DNA of 64,000 bases from Gordonia jinhuaensis (GTDB taxonomy: Bacteria > Actinomycetota > Actinomycetes > Mycobacteriales > Mycobacteriaceae). The translations under genes and the position numbers were made by a program. Shown piece after piece: positions 43,917 to 52,788 of this stretch (the stretch's first letter is position 1; each line of letters opens with the position of its first letter). The notes beneath the pieces are model-generated. The model was not told the origin of the DNA and searched no databases. It saw only the letters and a program-made list of their open reading frames with translations. The DNA is taken from contig NZ_BMGC01000019.1 of assembly GCF_014639795.1 (NCBI RefSeq), positions 1-64,000 on the forward strand, read 5' to 3'.

Positions 43917-45508
43917 GAGGACCGTCCGAGGTAGGTGGTGGCCAGATGGAGCTGATTGCGCTTGTCCCAGTCGATGTTTCCCACGGCGTGGGTGGTCGCG
44001 AGTTTCTGGAAGACCACCCCGATCTCGACCAGGAACAGATCGCGCAGCATCACGTCGCCCAGTCGCCGGTAGGCGGCGAGCGCGGCCGGCGAGGTGCCCG
44101 AGGTCTGCGTCCACGCGTCGGTCGCGGCAGCCGTGTAGTCGGGGTTCTGGTAGTTCGAGGAGTTCTTCGCCGCATTGAACGGGTAGGCCGAGACCGCCAG
44201 CGTCGACGGCGTGAACTGTGCGAAACCGTGTTGCAGCAGCCACAGTCCGCCGAACTTGCCCCCGATGAGCTTCGTGGCCTGCTGCGTCTGGTCGTTGGGG
44301 ACCAGTTTCACCGGTATCCCGGCATCCTCGAGATTGGATTGCACGATCTCGGCGATCACCCTGTCGACACCCTGGGAGGAGTAGTCGAGTGTGAGCGTCG
44401 GCAGCCGACCGTGCGCGGCGACGAGCGCGCGCGCCTTGGCCACATCGCGCCGGTAGACCTCGTTGTCAGCCGCCGAATACGCCGGTGACCACTTCGGCCA
44501 TGGCAGGTTCACCACGTAGCCGCTGCCACGGAACACGTCGTCGATGATGCGTCGGCGGTCGATCGCGTAGGCGATCGCCTGGCGCACACGCACATCCGCC
44601 AATGCCGGGTTGGACACGTCGATGCCGACGTACTCCTGCGACTCGGCGCCCGTGAGGGTGACCTCGGAGAAGTTGTAACGCGAGGTCGCGAGTTGCTGAT
44701 CGTGGTAGTTCAGTCCGTAGGCCACGTCGATCTGCCCGGTCCGCAGGCGTGTGTAGAGCGACTGCTGGTCGGTCGCGATGTCGAAGGTGACCGAGGCCAG
44801 TGGCGGCGACCCACCCCAGTACGCGTTGTTGCGCACCAGCTTCAGCGACGAATTGGGCTGCCACCCGGCGAATCTGAACGGGCCGGTGCCGTTGAACACC
44901 TTGCCGGCCTTGAGCTGTGCGAGCGTGGTGATGTCGATGATCGGCGCCGAGTCGAGCAGATCGAAGATGTTGCTGATCGGATGCGCGAAATGCAGCACCA
45001 CCCGGTGCGGATCTGTGGTGTCGAAGCCGGTGATCGCGGCGGCGGTGCGTTTGAACTGCGGAGTCCACGGCCCACCGAGGTAGGCCTTGATCGAGTTCTC
45101 CACATCCGAGGACACGAACGGCCGACCGTCGTGGAAGTGCACGTCGTCGCGCAGGTTCAGGGTGAGTGAACGACCGTCGGGAGCCTGCGTCCACGAGGTG
45201 GCCAGCGACGGCCGGACGGTCAGGCCATCACGCGTGTACCGGATGAGGGTGTCGAAGACGTTGGCGATCACCTGGCCGTTGAGTGAATCGGTACCGATCT
45301 GCAGGAATGTCTTCGGGGACAGATCGCCGAGGATGCCGACCCGCAGGTCGCCGCCACGCGGCACTGCCTGTCCGGACGCCGCCGAGGCAACACCACCGTT
45401 GTCGCGCTGCTGTGCATGCACCGCCGAGGCGCAGCCGCCCACTGCCAGGACGGCCGCCACCACCAGGGTGAGTGCGGCGAGGATGCCACCGGGGCGGCGT
45501 CGGGTCAT
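43913..45508 (-). CDS. ABC transporter substrate-binding lipoprotein (SBP_bac_5)
   Basis: 531 residues. The signal peptide ends in a lipobox AVGGC (Cys about residue 26). The family 5 signature region is LTLNLRDDVHFHDGRPFVSSDVENSI, followed by GTGPFRFAGWQPNSSLKLVRNNAYWGG and DVRVRQAIAYAIDRRRII. Such proteins bind peptides, nickel, opines or sulfated and sulfonated compounds. It is first in the operon SBP-DppB-DppC-DppDF and divergent from an arylsulfatase gene, so a sulfate ester or sulfonate-containing ligand is possible. Confidence 0.9.
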   Translation of the reverse strand: MTRRRPGGILAALTLVVAAVLAVGGCASAVHAQQRDNGGVASAASGQAVPRGGDLRVGILGDLSPKTFLQIGTDSLNGQVIANVFDTLIRYTRDGLTVRPSLATSWTQAPDGRSLTLNLRDDVHFHDGRPFVSSDVENSIKAYLGGPWTPQFKRTAAAITGFDTTDPHRVVLHFAHPISNIFDLLDSAPIIDITTLAQLKAGKVFNGTGPFRFAGWQPNSSLKLVRNNAYWGGSPPLASVTFDIATDQQSLYTRLRTGQIDVAYGLNYHDQQLATSRYNFSEVTLTGAESQEYVGIDVSNPALADVRVRQAIAYAIDRRRIIDDVFRGSGYVVNLPWPKWSPAYSAADNEVYRRDVAKARALVAAHGRLPTLTLDYSSQGVDRVIAEIVQSNLEDAGIPVKLVPNDQTQQATKLIGGKFGGLWLLQHGFAQFTPSTLAVSAYPFNAAKNSSNYQNPDYTAAATDAWTQTSGTSPAALAAYRRLGDVMLRDLFLVEIGVVFQKLATTHAVGNIDWDKRNQLHLATTYLGRSS

Positions 45509-45742
45509 CGGGTTACTTCCTCGTTCATCGGATGTGGTCGGGTGCGGGTGTCCGTGAAACTATCCCGGCCTCGGACCTGTGACAGGACCCCACACGCGAT
45601 TTCGATCTGCAAGCGCCAAAGCCCTTAAATCTGGCCTGCGCGAAAGGATTGCCCGTACCCGCCGACGGGGTCCACGGTGCTCGTGGGGGCGATGTGCTGC
45701 GTCGTTTCCACATGTTCGTGTACAGCCCAGAGGAGACGCACC

Positions 45743-48103
45743 GTGAGCCAGACCCCCGACGACCTGCCATCGAATGCCCGTGGATACGACGGATTCGGTG
45801 GGCGAATCGGGCGGACCAGCTCGCAGTCGACGCCGTGGTGGCCGCGGGGGGCCGTCGCACCGGCGGGCGCCCCCAACATCGTGGTGATCCTCATCGACGA
45901 CATGGGATATTCCGACATCTCCCCGTTCGGCGCCGAGATCGACACCCCGAATATCGAACGGCTCGCACGTAACGGTCTGCGGCTCAGCAACTATCACACC
46001 ACTCCGGTCTGTTCGCCCGCCCGTGCCGCGCTGCTCACCGGACTCAACCCGCACCGCGCCGGATATGGGAGCGTGGCCAATTCCGACCCGGGTTTCCCGG
46101 GACTGCGCCTGGAACTCGCCGACGACGTGTTGACACTTCCGGAGATTCTGCGGGCGAACGGATATGCCACCTATGCGGTGGGCAAGTGGCATCTGGTGCG
46201 CGATGCGAACATGGGGCCGGGGCGGCCACGGGATTCGTGGCCGCTGCAGCGCGGCTTCGACAGCTACTACGGCTCCCTCGAGGGCCTGAACTCCTTCTTC
46301 CATCCCAATCAGCTGATCAGCGACAATTCGATGGTCGATGGTGATGAATACCCTGAGAACTATTATGTGACCGACGATCTCACCGATCGGGCGATCTCCT
46401 CGATCAAGGCGTTACGTGCCCAGGACGCGACCAAGCCGTTCTTCCTCTACTTCGCGCACATCGCGATGCACGGCCCGCATCAGGCGAAGGAGTCCGACCT
46501 CGCCAAGTATCGTGGCCGCTACGAGCAGGGCTGGGATGTGATCCGCCGCAACCGCTTCGAGCGGCAGATCGCGGCCGGCCTGTTCGACGAGGACACCCCG
46601 ATCGCCGAGCGCAACACCGAACCCGGTTATGACGCGCCGCCGTGGGAGGAGCTCACCGATGACGAGCGCCGTCGCTACCAGCGCTATCAGGAGGTCTACG
46701 CCGCGATGGTCGACAGCGTCGACCAGAGCGTGGGCCGTATCGTCGACACCCTCACCGAGCTCGGTGAACTCGACAACACGATCATCGTGTTCACCTCCGA
46801 CAACGGGGGTACGGCCGAGGGTGGCCCGGTGGGGACCCGTTCGTACTTCAGTCAGTTCGTGCACGGCCCGGTGCCGCAGGACTGGGAGCGCGATGTGCCG
46901 CACGACGAGGATCTGATCGGCTCAGCTGCGCTGGGTGTGCATTACCCGCGCGGATGGGGTCAGGCGTCCAACACACCGTTCCGCTTCTACAAGGGCCAGA
47001 CCTTCGCCGGCGGGGTGCGGGTGCCGTTCGTGATCTCATGGCCGGCCGGACTCCCCAGTGCCGGTGACGATTCCGATGACTCCGGCGACAACGGTGTGCG
47101 CAGGCAGTTCTCCTACGTCACCGACCTGACACCCACGTTGCTCGACCTCGCCGGACTCGATGCGCCCAGCCATCGTCACGGGCGCCCAGCCCAGGACCGC
47201 GACGGCGTGAGCATCGCGGGATTCCTGCGCGACGGGAGCGTCGACTCCCCGCATCGTGAGCAGTACGCCGAGTTCGGCGGGCATCGCGGGTTCTACCGCG
47301 ACGGCTGGAAGTTGTTGTCGCTGCACACTGATCCTGCCCGTATCGACGATCCGGCGTGGGAGCTCTATGACGTCCGCACCGATCCCGCCGAAACGCGCGA
47401 TCTGGCAGCACAATTCCCGGAGAAGGTCGCCGAGCTGGCTGCTGCCTGGGATGCCGCCGCCTGGCACAACACGGTGTACCCGCTCCTCGATCGCCCCGCC
47501 GACGTCATCCGCCGCCGGCCCGACGAGGATCGCTACGCCGATCCGGTGCGGATCCTGGCGGGCACACCGACACTGGAGCGATACCGGTCGAGTCGCCTGA
47601 TCGCCTACCGCGACTTCGACATCGACATCGAACTCGACGGGTGCAAGCCCACCGACGAGGGAGTGCTGGTGGCGCACGGCGATCCGCAGGGTGGATACCT
47701 GGTGTACATCGAGAACGGCGCACTGCACCTGGTGTTCAACAGCTACGGACGGATCTCACGGGCCTCGGGCGAGCTGGCGTCGGGTACCACGCTGATCACG
47801 GTGCACGCCGCCGCGACCGAAGCGGTGCGCTGGGATTTCACCGAGCAGGCCACCGCCGGCGGCCAGGTGTCGGTGGTGACCAAGCTGCCCGACCGTTTCC
47901 AGCTGGTGGGGATGGCCCCGTGGACGGGGATCTCGGTCGGCAGGGATGCCCGCGGCCCGGTGGACCGCGAGCTGCGGGAGCGGCGCGGGATCTTCGCGTA
48001 CACCGGCGGCTTGCGCGCGGTGACCTACCGACCGGGACCGGTTCGCGTACCCGCCGGTGTTCGCGCCCGTATCGACGAGGCGGCCGAACTCGATGCCGAC
48101 TGA
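45743..48103 (+). CDS. Arylsulfatase (type I, formylglycine)
   Basis: 786 residues, similar in length to the mycobacterial arylsulfatases AtsA and AtsD. The domain begins APNIVVILIDDMGYSDISPFG (metal Asp pair), the formylglycine motif is C-S-P-A-R in TPVCSPARAALLTG, and YAVGKWHLV, FFLYFAHIAMHGPH and IVFTSDNGG follow. The last 200 residues are a beta-rich C-terminal domain typical of the long sulfatases. There is no signal peptide, so it should act in the cytoplasm on imported sulfate esters. The GTG at 45743 has AGGAG upstream. It is divergent from the importer operon and followed by a TauD-type dioxygenase gene. Confidence 0.92.
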   Translation: MSQTPDDLPSNARGYDGFGGRIGRTSSQSTPWWPRGAVAPAGAPNIVVILIDDMGYSDISPFGAEIDTPNIERLARNGLRLSNYHTTPVCSPARAALLTGLNPHRAGYGSVANSDPGFPGLRLELADDVLTLPEILRANGYATYAVGKWHLVRDANMGPGRPRDSWPLQRGFDSYYGSLEGLNSFFHPNQLISDNSMVDGDEYPENYYVTDDLTDRAISSIKALRAQDATKPFFLYFAHIAMHGPHQAKESDLAKYRGRYEQGWDVIRRNRFERQIAAGLFDEDTPIAERNTEPGYDAPPWEELTDDERRRYQRYQEVYAAMVDSVDQSVGRIVDTLTELGELDNTIIVFTSDNGGTAEGGPVGTRSYFSQFVHGPVPQDWERDVPHDEDLIGSAALGVHYPRGWGQASNTPFRFYKGQTFAGGVRVPFVISWPAGLPSAGDDSDDSGDNGVRRQFSYVTDLTPTLLDLAGLDAPSHRHGRPAQDRDGVSIAGFLRDGSVDSPHREQYAEFGGHRGFYRDGWKLLSLHTDPARIDDPAWELYDVRTDPAETRDLAAQFPEKVAELAAAWDAAAWHNTVYPLLDRPADVIRRRPDEDRYADPVRILAGTPTLERYRSSRLIAYRDFDIDIELDGCKPTDEGVLVAHGDPQGGYLVYIENGALHLVFNSYGRISRASGELASGTTLITVHAAATEAVRWDFTEQATAGGQVSVVTKLPDRFQLVGMAPWTGISVGRDARGPVDRELRERRGIFAYTGGLRAVTYRPGPVRVPAGVRARIDEAAELDAD

Positions 48104-48211
48104 GTCGGGGACCGACGTGGATCTGACCGGGCTCGATCGCACCGGCTGTGATCAGACTGGTTCTTTCCCTGGTGTCGCCGCTGCCCCGGTGCTGTCCTGG
48201 TGATGTCGGGG

Positions 48212-48238
48212 TATTCGAGTCGCCGAGACACTCGAATA
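48212..48238. promoter_or_regulatory. Nine-base inverted repeat upstream of the dioxygenase gene
   Basis: TATTCGAGT, a nine-base spacer and ACTCGAATA form a perfect dyad 121 bases before the dioxygenase start. It could be an operator or, less likely, a terminator of the sulfatase transcript (109 bases after its stop). Confidence 0.5.
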
Positions 48239-48359
48239 TGCTCGGCCGCAGCATGATCGGCGACAGACACGTGCCGTCGGGACCATCGCGACCAAGCTGA
48301 TCCACCGCACAGAGCACATCCACACAGAGTAGATCCGCACACCAACAGAGGAGAACCAC

Positions 48360-49343
48360 ATGACGCTGGCACAGATCGACAACCACACCGACAGGGAGGC
48401 CGCGGCGCGCGATGTCTACCGCGCGGCCGGCATCACGGTCACCAGACTCGGTGAGAACATCGGCGCACGTATCGGCGGAGTCCGCCTCGGCGGCGACGTG
48501 CCCGCCGATCAGGTGGAGGCGATCCGCCTGGCGCTGGCCGCACACAAGGCCATCGTCTTCACCGATCAGGAGCATCTCGACGACCGCTCGCAGTACGCAT
48601 TCGCCGAACTGCTCGGTGACCCCACGGCACCGCACCCGACGGTGACCTCGCGGGGCGAACAACTGCTCAACATCGAAGGCGCCGCCAACAGCTGGCACAC
48701 CGATGTCACCTTCGTCGACCGGATCCCCAAGGCCTCGATCCTGCGCGCGGTGACACTGCCTGCCTACGGTGGTGCCACCACGTGGGCGTCGACGGTCGCC
48801 GCCTATGAGCAGCTGCCGGCACCGGTGCGTGCCCTCGCCGAGAACCTGTGGGCCACCCACACCAATCTCTACGACTATGCGGCGCAGACCGAACCGCAGG
48901 GCGGGGTGAGCCCGGATCGCCGTACCGAGCACTACCGCGAATTCACCAGCGCCCGCTACGAGACGCTGCATCCGGTGGTCCGAGTGCATCCGGAGACCGG
49001 CGAGCGCAGTCTGCTGCTCGGTCACTTCGCCAAGGACTTCCGGGGGCTCAAGAGCCCGGAATTCGCCTCCCTGTACCAGCTGCTGCAGACCCGGATCACC
49101 CGGCTGGAGAACACCTTCCGATGGAACTGGAGTGTCGGTGACGTGGCCATCTGGGACAATCGCGCCACCCAGCACTACGGGATCGCCGACTTCGGCAACC
49201 AGAAGCGCGAACTGCACCGCATCACTCTCGCGGGCGACGTCCCCGTCGACGTCAACGGCCAGCGCAGCCAGATCATCACCGGCGATGCGTCGCACTACTC
49301 GGTGATCGACGAACCCCGCCGACTGGAGATCTACGCCGCCTGA
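48360..49343 (+). CDS. TauD/TfdA-family Fe(II)/2-oxoglutarate dioxygenase (AtsK-like alkylsulfatase)
   Basis: 327 residues. The iron-binding facial triad is visible: HxD in [14 protein letters not shown] and the distal His in [13 protein letters not shown], with the 2-oxoglutarate-binding Arg in [11 protein letters not shown]. Sequence style and context match AtsK and Rv3406, type II sulfatases that oxidatively cleave alkyl sulfates to an aldehyde and sulphate. A taurine or sulfonate substrate is the alternative. The ATG at 48360 follows AGGAGAA. It lies downstream of an arylsulfatase gene, so the pair would release sulphate from aryl and alkyl esters during sulfur starvation. Confidence 0.9.
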   Translation: MTLAQIDNHTDREAAARDVYRAAGITVTRLGENIGARIGGVRLGGDVPADQVEAIRLALAAHKAIVFTDQEHLDDRSQYAFAELLGDPTAPHPTVTSRGEQLLNIEGAANSWHTDVTFVDRIPKASILRAVTLPAYGGATTWASTVAAYEQLPAPVRALAENLWATHTNLYDYAAQTEPQGGVSPDRRTEHYREFTSARYETLHPVVRVHPETGERSLLLGHFAKDFRGLKSPEFASLYQLLQTRITRLENTFRWNWSVGDVAIWDNRATQHYGIADFGNQKRELHRITLAGDVPVDVNGQRSQIITGDASHYSVIDEPRRLEIYAA

Positions 49344-49362
49344 ACCGTCGGGGATGGGCTCC

Positions 49363-50265
49363 TCAGCGGTCTGCAGCCACCACGAGCGGCCATTCGTATC
49401 GCTCCTTGTGGACATGCAGATGCACCCAGGTGTGCACCGCCGCCACCTCGGGTGCACCGCTGAGCCGGTCGAGACGTCGGTGGAGGTCACCCGGCGACCG
49501 TGCGGCGACCGTCGCGACGGCGTCGAAGCGCCCGAAGGTACGTGCCACGTACTCGACGCTGGGTTCGGCCACCAGTGCCGAGAGCACGTTCTCACCGGTG
49601 CCGCGCAGGTTGAGCCCTATCCCCGCGATCACACCGTCGCCCGGATGCGTCCTCCGGAAGACCGGCGCGATCCGCACCGCACCGGCGTCGATGAGTGCGG
49701 TGACCCGTGCGCGGGTCGCCGACGCCGACAGACCGACTTGCGCTGCCAGGGCCGCATAGCTCGCCCGGCCGTCACGCTGCAGCAGTCCGATCAGGGTGAT
49801 GTCGCGCGAGTCCAGTGACAGATCCCGCGGCAGCGACCCCCGCGGCAGGAAGACGCCTTTGAGGACCTCGAGGTAGATCAGGGTGTCCACCGTGGCGACA
49901 TCCGACATCGCACGGATGCTCGCGATCGCGTCATAGAGCTCCCCGGGACCGGTGAGCTGCAGTTCGACAACGAGCTGGAAGTCGCCACCGATCGCGGAGA
50001 CGAACACCGCGCCTGCCATCCCCGCGATCTGCTCGCCGATCTCGGTGGTGCGACCGGTCGTGCGCACAGAGACGTGCGCGAAGCTGGACAGGCCCAGCAG
50101 ATCCGGGTGTACCGCGGCGACCACGACGACCGAGCCGTCGGCGCGCAGTGCGTTCAGGCGTGCGGAGACCACGCCGCGGACACTTCCCACCTCGCGGGCG
50201 AGGTCGGTGACCGAGAGTCGTCCGTCCCGGCGCAGTGCATCGAGCAGTCGTGCGTCGAGATCCAT
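49363..50265 (-). CDS. Lrp/AsnC-family regulator with two Lrp modules
   Basis: 300 residues, twice the usual Lrp length. Module 1 is the helix-turn-helix LDARLLDALRRDGRLSVTDLAREVGSVRGVVSARLNAL followed by a RAM-like domain. Module 2 begins SLDSRDITLIGLLQRDGRASYAALAAQVGLSASATRARVTALI and has its own RAM-like end. Tandem Lrp proteins occur in actinobacteria. It is divergent from an amidohydrolase gene, with a perfect dyad between them, and convergent with the dioxygenase gene, 19 bases away. It may control the amidohydrolase. Confidence 0.88.
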   Translation of the reverse strand: MDLDARLLDALRRDGRLSVTDLAREVGSVRGVVSARLNALRADGSVVVVAAVHPDLLGLSSFAHVSVRTTGRTTEIGEQIAGMAGAVFVSAIGGDFQLVVELQLTGPGELYDAIASIRAMSDVATVDTLIYLEVLKGVFLPRGSLPRDLSLDSRDITLIGLLQRDGRASYAALAAQVGLSASATRARVTALIDAGAVRIAPVFRRTHPGDGVIAGIGLNLRGTGENVLSALVAEPSVEYVARTFGRFDAVATVAARSPGDLHRRLDRLSGAPEVAAVHTWVHLHVHKERYEWPLVVAADR

Positions 50266-50469
50266 CCCTACCCCCCGTGCTGCTGTGACCGACCACCCCG
50301 AGATCGGACCACACCGAGATCGGCATCGGGCAACCCACGTCGACGATGCCCGCTCAAAAATTTTCCGAGCACATCCCCCGGACATATCGTTCGCACAGTA
50401 TCGCCCGACACGAGTCATTTCTGCTGATCTGCGCGTCCAGTCGTACATCTCAGCGGTAGATGGGGGTTC

Positions 50470-50492
50470 TGAACAGCAATAACGGCTGTTCA
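50470..50492. promoter_or_regulatory. Perfect eight-base dyad upstream of the amidohydrolase gene
   Basis: TGAACAGC, a seven-base spacer and GCTGTTCA, ending 59 bases before the amidohydrolase ATG at 50552, in the divergent gap with the Lrp-type gene. It is a good operator candidate for that regulator. Confidence 0.55.
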
Positions 50493-50551
50493 ACGGCGGA
50501 TCGCGGCGCTACCGTGTGCCGAACTGTTGTCGGCCGATGGAGTCCCCCGCG

Positions 50552-52264
50552 ATGCGATCTCTGCACCACTTCGAGCGTTCATCCCTTGACCTGGACGCCA
50601 CGATCCTGCGCCCCACGGATGTGATCACCGTGGACGCCAACCGCCCCCGGGCTGAGGCAGTGCTGGTGTTCGGGTCGCAGATCGCCGCAGTGGGATCGCT
50701 CGCACAGTGCCGATCAGCTGCTGCGGCACTCGGACGCGCGGATGCGCCGGTGCACGATCTGGACGGCGTGCTGGTGCCGGGCTTCATCGATCCGCACGCG
50801 CATCCGCTCATGTTCGGCCAGATGATGAGCTGGGTGGACTGCGGACCCGACAAGGCATCGACGATCCCCGAGATCGTCGAACGCCTCGCGCGGGCTGCCG
50901 ACGTTACGCCCGCGGGACGGCCGATTCGCGGGTACGGCTACGAACACCGCAATCTCGCCGAGGGTCGTCACCCTCGTCGGGATGAGCTCGACGCCGTCGC
51001 CACCGACCGCGAGGTCTACCTGATGAACGCCAGCGGACACGGCGGTGTGGTCAACAGCTACACGCTCGACATCAACGGCATCACCCGCGAGACACCGAAT
51101 CCCGAGGGCGGCGAGTTCTTCCGGGACGCCGACGGCGATCTCACCGGTGAGCTGTCGGATGCGGCCTGCGACATCCTCACCGGCGTGCACGGGGTGAAGC
51201 TGGGCCATCACGGTCCGAACTTCCACCTCCAGGACGAGCCGGCTGAACATGAACGCCAACTCCTCGCCGCCCAGGAGCGCTTCCTGGCCGGAGGTGTGAC
51301 CACCATCGGCGACGCTCAGGTGAGCCGCCGCGAATTCGACATGTATCTGCGTCTGGCCGAACGCGGGCGACTGCAGACCCGGGTGGGGATGTATCTGCTG
51401 TCGCATCTGCTCGACGATGCACTGGACATGGGTATGCACGCGGCGTTCGGCAATGCGCGCCTGTGGTTCTCGGGCATCAAGCTGTACGTCGACGGCACCC
51501 TGGGCGGGTGGACCGCCTACTTCCCCGACGGCTACGTGGGCGATCCGTGTCGCACCGGGCAGCTCTACCACGAGCCCGACGAGTACCGAGATCTCATCGC
51601 TCGCGCACATGCGGCGGGCTTGCAGACTGCCACACATGCACAGTCACCCACCGCGATCGGAGTGGTGGTGGATGCGATCGCCGCGGCGCAGCGCACCGTC
51701 CCCCGCGAGGATGCGCGCCACCGCATCGAGCACTGCGGGTTGCCCACACCCGCGCAGATCACCGAGATGGCGCGGCTGGGTATCCACCCGGTCAATCAAC
51801 CGCAGCACTACTACAACTGGGGCGAGGGTGTGACCGACGCGATCGGGACCCCAGGAGAACGCTTCAACCCGCTGGGAGAATTCGTCGCGGCCGGTGTCCC
51901 GGTCACGCTCAGCTCGGATGCCCCAGTGGCAGAACCACTTCCGCTCCGAGCGATCCAGACCGCCGTGCTGCGGGTGACCCACCTCGGTCACAAGCTCGGC
52001 GGCGACGATCTGCGTATCGACCCCGCGACTGCACTGCATGCGCACACCCTGGCCGGCGCGCATGTGCTGGGCCGAGAAGACGACCTCGGATCGATCACCG
52101 CCGGCAAGCGCGCCGACTTCGCCCTGCTCGCCGAGGATCCGCTCCGCGTGGCTCCCGACCGCATCGCCGACATCCCGGTGCTCGAGACCTGGGTCGACGG
52201 GACGATGCAGTACCGACGCTCACAGACGCCGGCCGCCCACGGCGCCGGCGTGAGCGGGCGGTGA
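50552..52264 (+). CDS. Amidohydrolase family protein (YtcJ-like)
   Basis: 570 residues. The metal-binding HxH of the amidohydrolase superfamily is in PGFIDPHAHPLMFGQ. GIKLYVDGTLGGWTAYF is the strand with the Lys-type ligand region, DARHRIEHCG supplies further His ligands, and LSSDAPVAEPLPL the metal Asp. This is the YtcJ branch, whose few characterised members hydrolyse N-formyl or related amides. ATG 50552 has GGAG upstream; ATG 50537 is also in frame. A second, related enzyme is encoded at 57548. Confidence 0.88.
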   Translation: MRSLHHFERSSLDLDATILRPTDVITVDANRPRAEAVLVFGSQIAAVGSLAQCRSAAAALGRADAPVHDLDGVLVPGFIDPHAHPLMFGQMMSWVDCGPDKASTIPEIVERLARAADVTPAGRPIRGYGYEHRNLAEGRHPRRDELDAVATDREVYLMNASGHGGVVNSYTLDINGITRETPNPEGGEFFRDADGDLTGELSDAACDILTGVHGVKLGHHGPNFHLQDEPAEHERQLLAAQERFLAGGVTTIGDAQVSRREFDMYLRLAERGRLQTRVGMYLLSHLLDDALDMGMHAAFGNARLWFSGIKLYVDGTLGGWTAYFPDGYVGDPCRTGQLYHEPDEYRDLIARAHAAGLQTATHAQSPTAIGVVVDAIAAAQRTVPREDARHRIEHCGLPTPAQITEMARLGIHPVNQPQHYYNWGEGVTDAIGTPGERFNPLGEFVAAGVPVTLSSDAPVAEPLPLRAIQTAVLRVTHLGHKLGGDDLRIDPATALHAHTLAGAHVLGREDDLGSITAGKRADFALLAEDPLRVAPDRIADIPVLETWVDGTMQYRRSQTPAAHGAGVSGR

Positions 52265-52376
52265 CATTCGACTTCCTGGGCGGCGAGCAACAGCGCGCTG
52301 ATGGGGAGGGTGTGCCCGCCTGACCGGCTGAGCTGACGTCGCCGGAGCCACACCCGACTCGCGACTAGTCGTTCGA

Positions 52377-52395
52377 CTAGGTTTGCCTAAGTGAA
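52377..52395 (+). promoter_or_regulatory. Second candidate iron box
   Basis: CTAGGTTTGCCTAAGTGAA matches the degenerate DtxR/IdeR consensus at 14 of 19 positions, with the left half strong and the right half weak. It is directly upstream of TAATAT at 52398-52403, a possible -10 element pointing right. The match is weaker than the box at 1321. Confidence 0.4.
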
Positions 52396-52487
52396 GGTAA
52401 TATAGCGGCGTCGCGCATCTATCTGGTCGCATATAGCAAATATGCCGATTATGATCCTTATGCGCAGTCATCGACTGTCTGCACGAC

Positions 52488-52535
52488 GACCGGCCGGGCC
52501 GCGACAGCGAGGGGTGTGCCGCGACCCGGCCGGTC
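52488..52535. other. Internal hairpin
   Basis: GACCGGCCGGG (52488-52498) and CCCGGCCGGTC (52525-52535) are perfect complements with a 26-base loop that contains a partial second stem (CCGCG with CGCGA). It is probably part of the structured transcript described above. Confidence 0.5.
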
Positions 52536-52564
52536 CGGTCTTCCACAGATCACGTGTCGACAGA

Positions 52565-52600
52565 TCAGGCCGCGAACCCGGTATCGGGTTCGCGGCCTGA
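52565..52600 (+). terminator. Perfect hairpin terminator
   Basis: TCAGGCCGCGAACCCG and its full complement with a GTAT loop form a 16-base stem. There is no annotated gene just upstream on the plus strand except the amidohydrolase, which ended 300 bases earlier, so it probably ends a separate short transcript. Confidence 0.75.
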
Positions 52601-52788
52601 ATCGTAGGTGGACGATGCCCGCCAGTGCGCCTCTCGGCAAAAGGCCGCTCGCAGCGGCGAAGGGTGAGGCCCGGGGCATGGATCGAGCACCGTCGCGATT
52701 CTCAACCACACGTCCGCAGGAGTTATTCCGGGTGGATGTCACCGCCCGAGTTCCCCGATCCGACCAGCCGCTTCCCTAGGATCAGCTC

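Larger units (their letters stand above)
52410..52600 (+). ncRNA. Possible short transcript (small RNA or leader-peptide mRNA)
   Basis: A TAATAT element beside an iron-box-like sequence could start transcription near 52410, and a perfect hairpin at 52565-52600 would end it, giving about 190 bases. An internal hairpin (52488-52535) adds structure. A 52-codon frame (ATG at 52442, TGA at 52598) ends exactly on the terminator, so the RNA could also encode a small basic, Arg-rich peptide. No such peptide family was recognised. IdeR-controlled small RNAs such as MrsI exist in mycobacteria, but this one is only inferred. Confidence 0.3.
52265..52788. other. 524-base intergenic region with promoter-like and terminator elements
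   Basis: No gene of ordinary size was seen. The region holds a DtxR/IdeR-like box (52377-52395), an AT-rich TAATAT element (52398-52403), a 52-codon frame (52442-52600) and two strong hairpins, each listed separately. From 52605 to 52788 I see only presumed promoter DNA for the CoA transferase gene. Confidence 0.6.
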
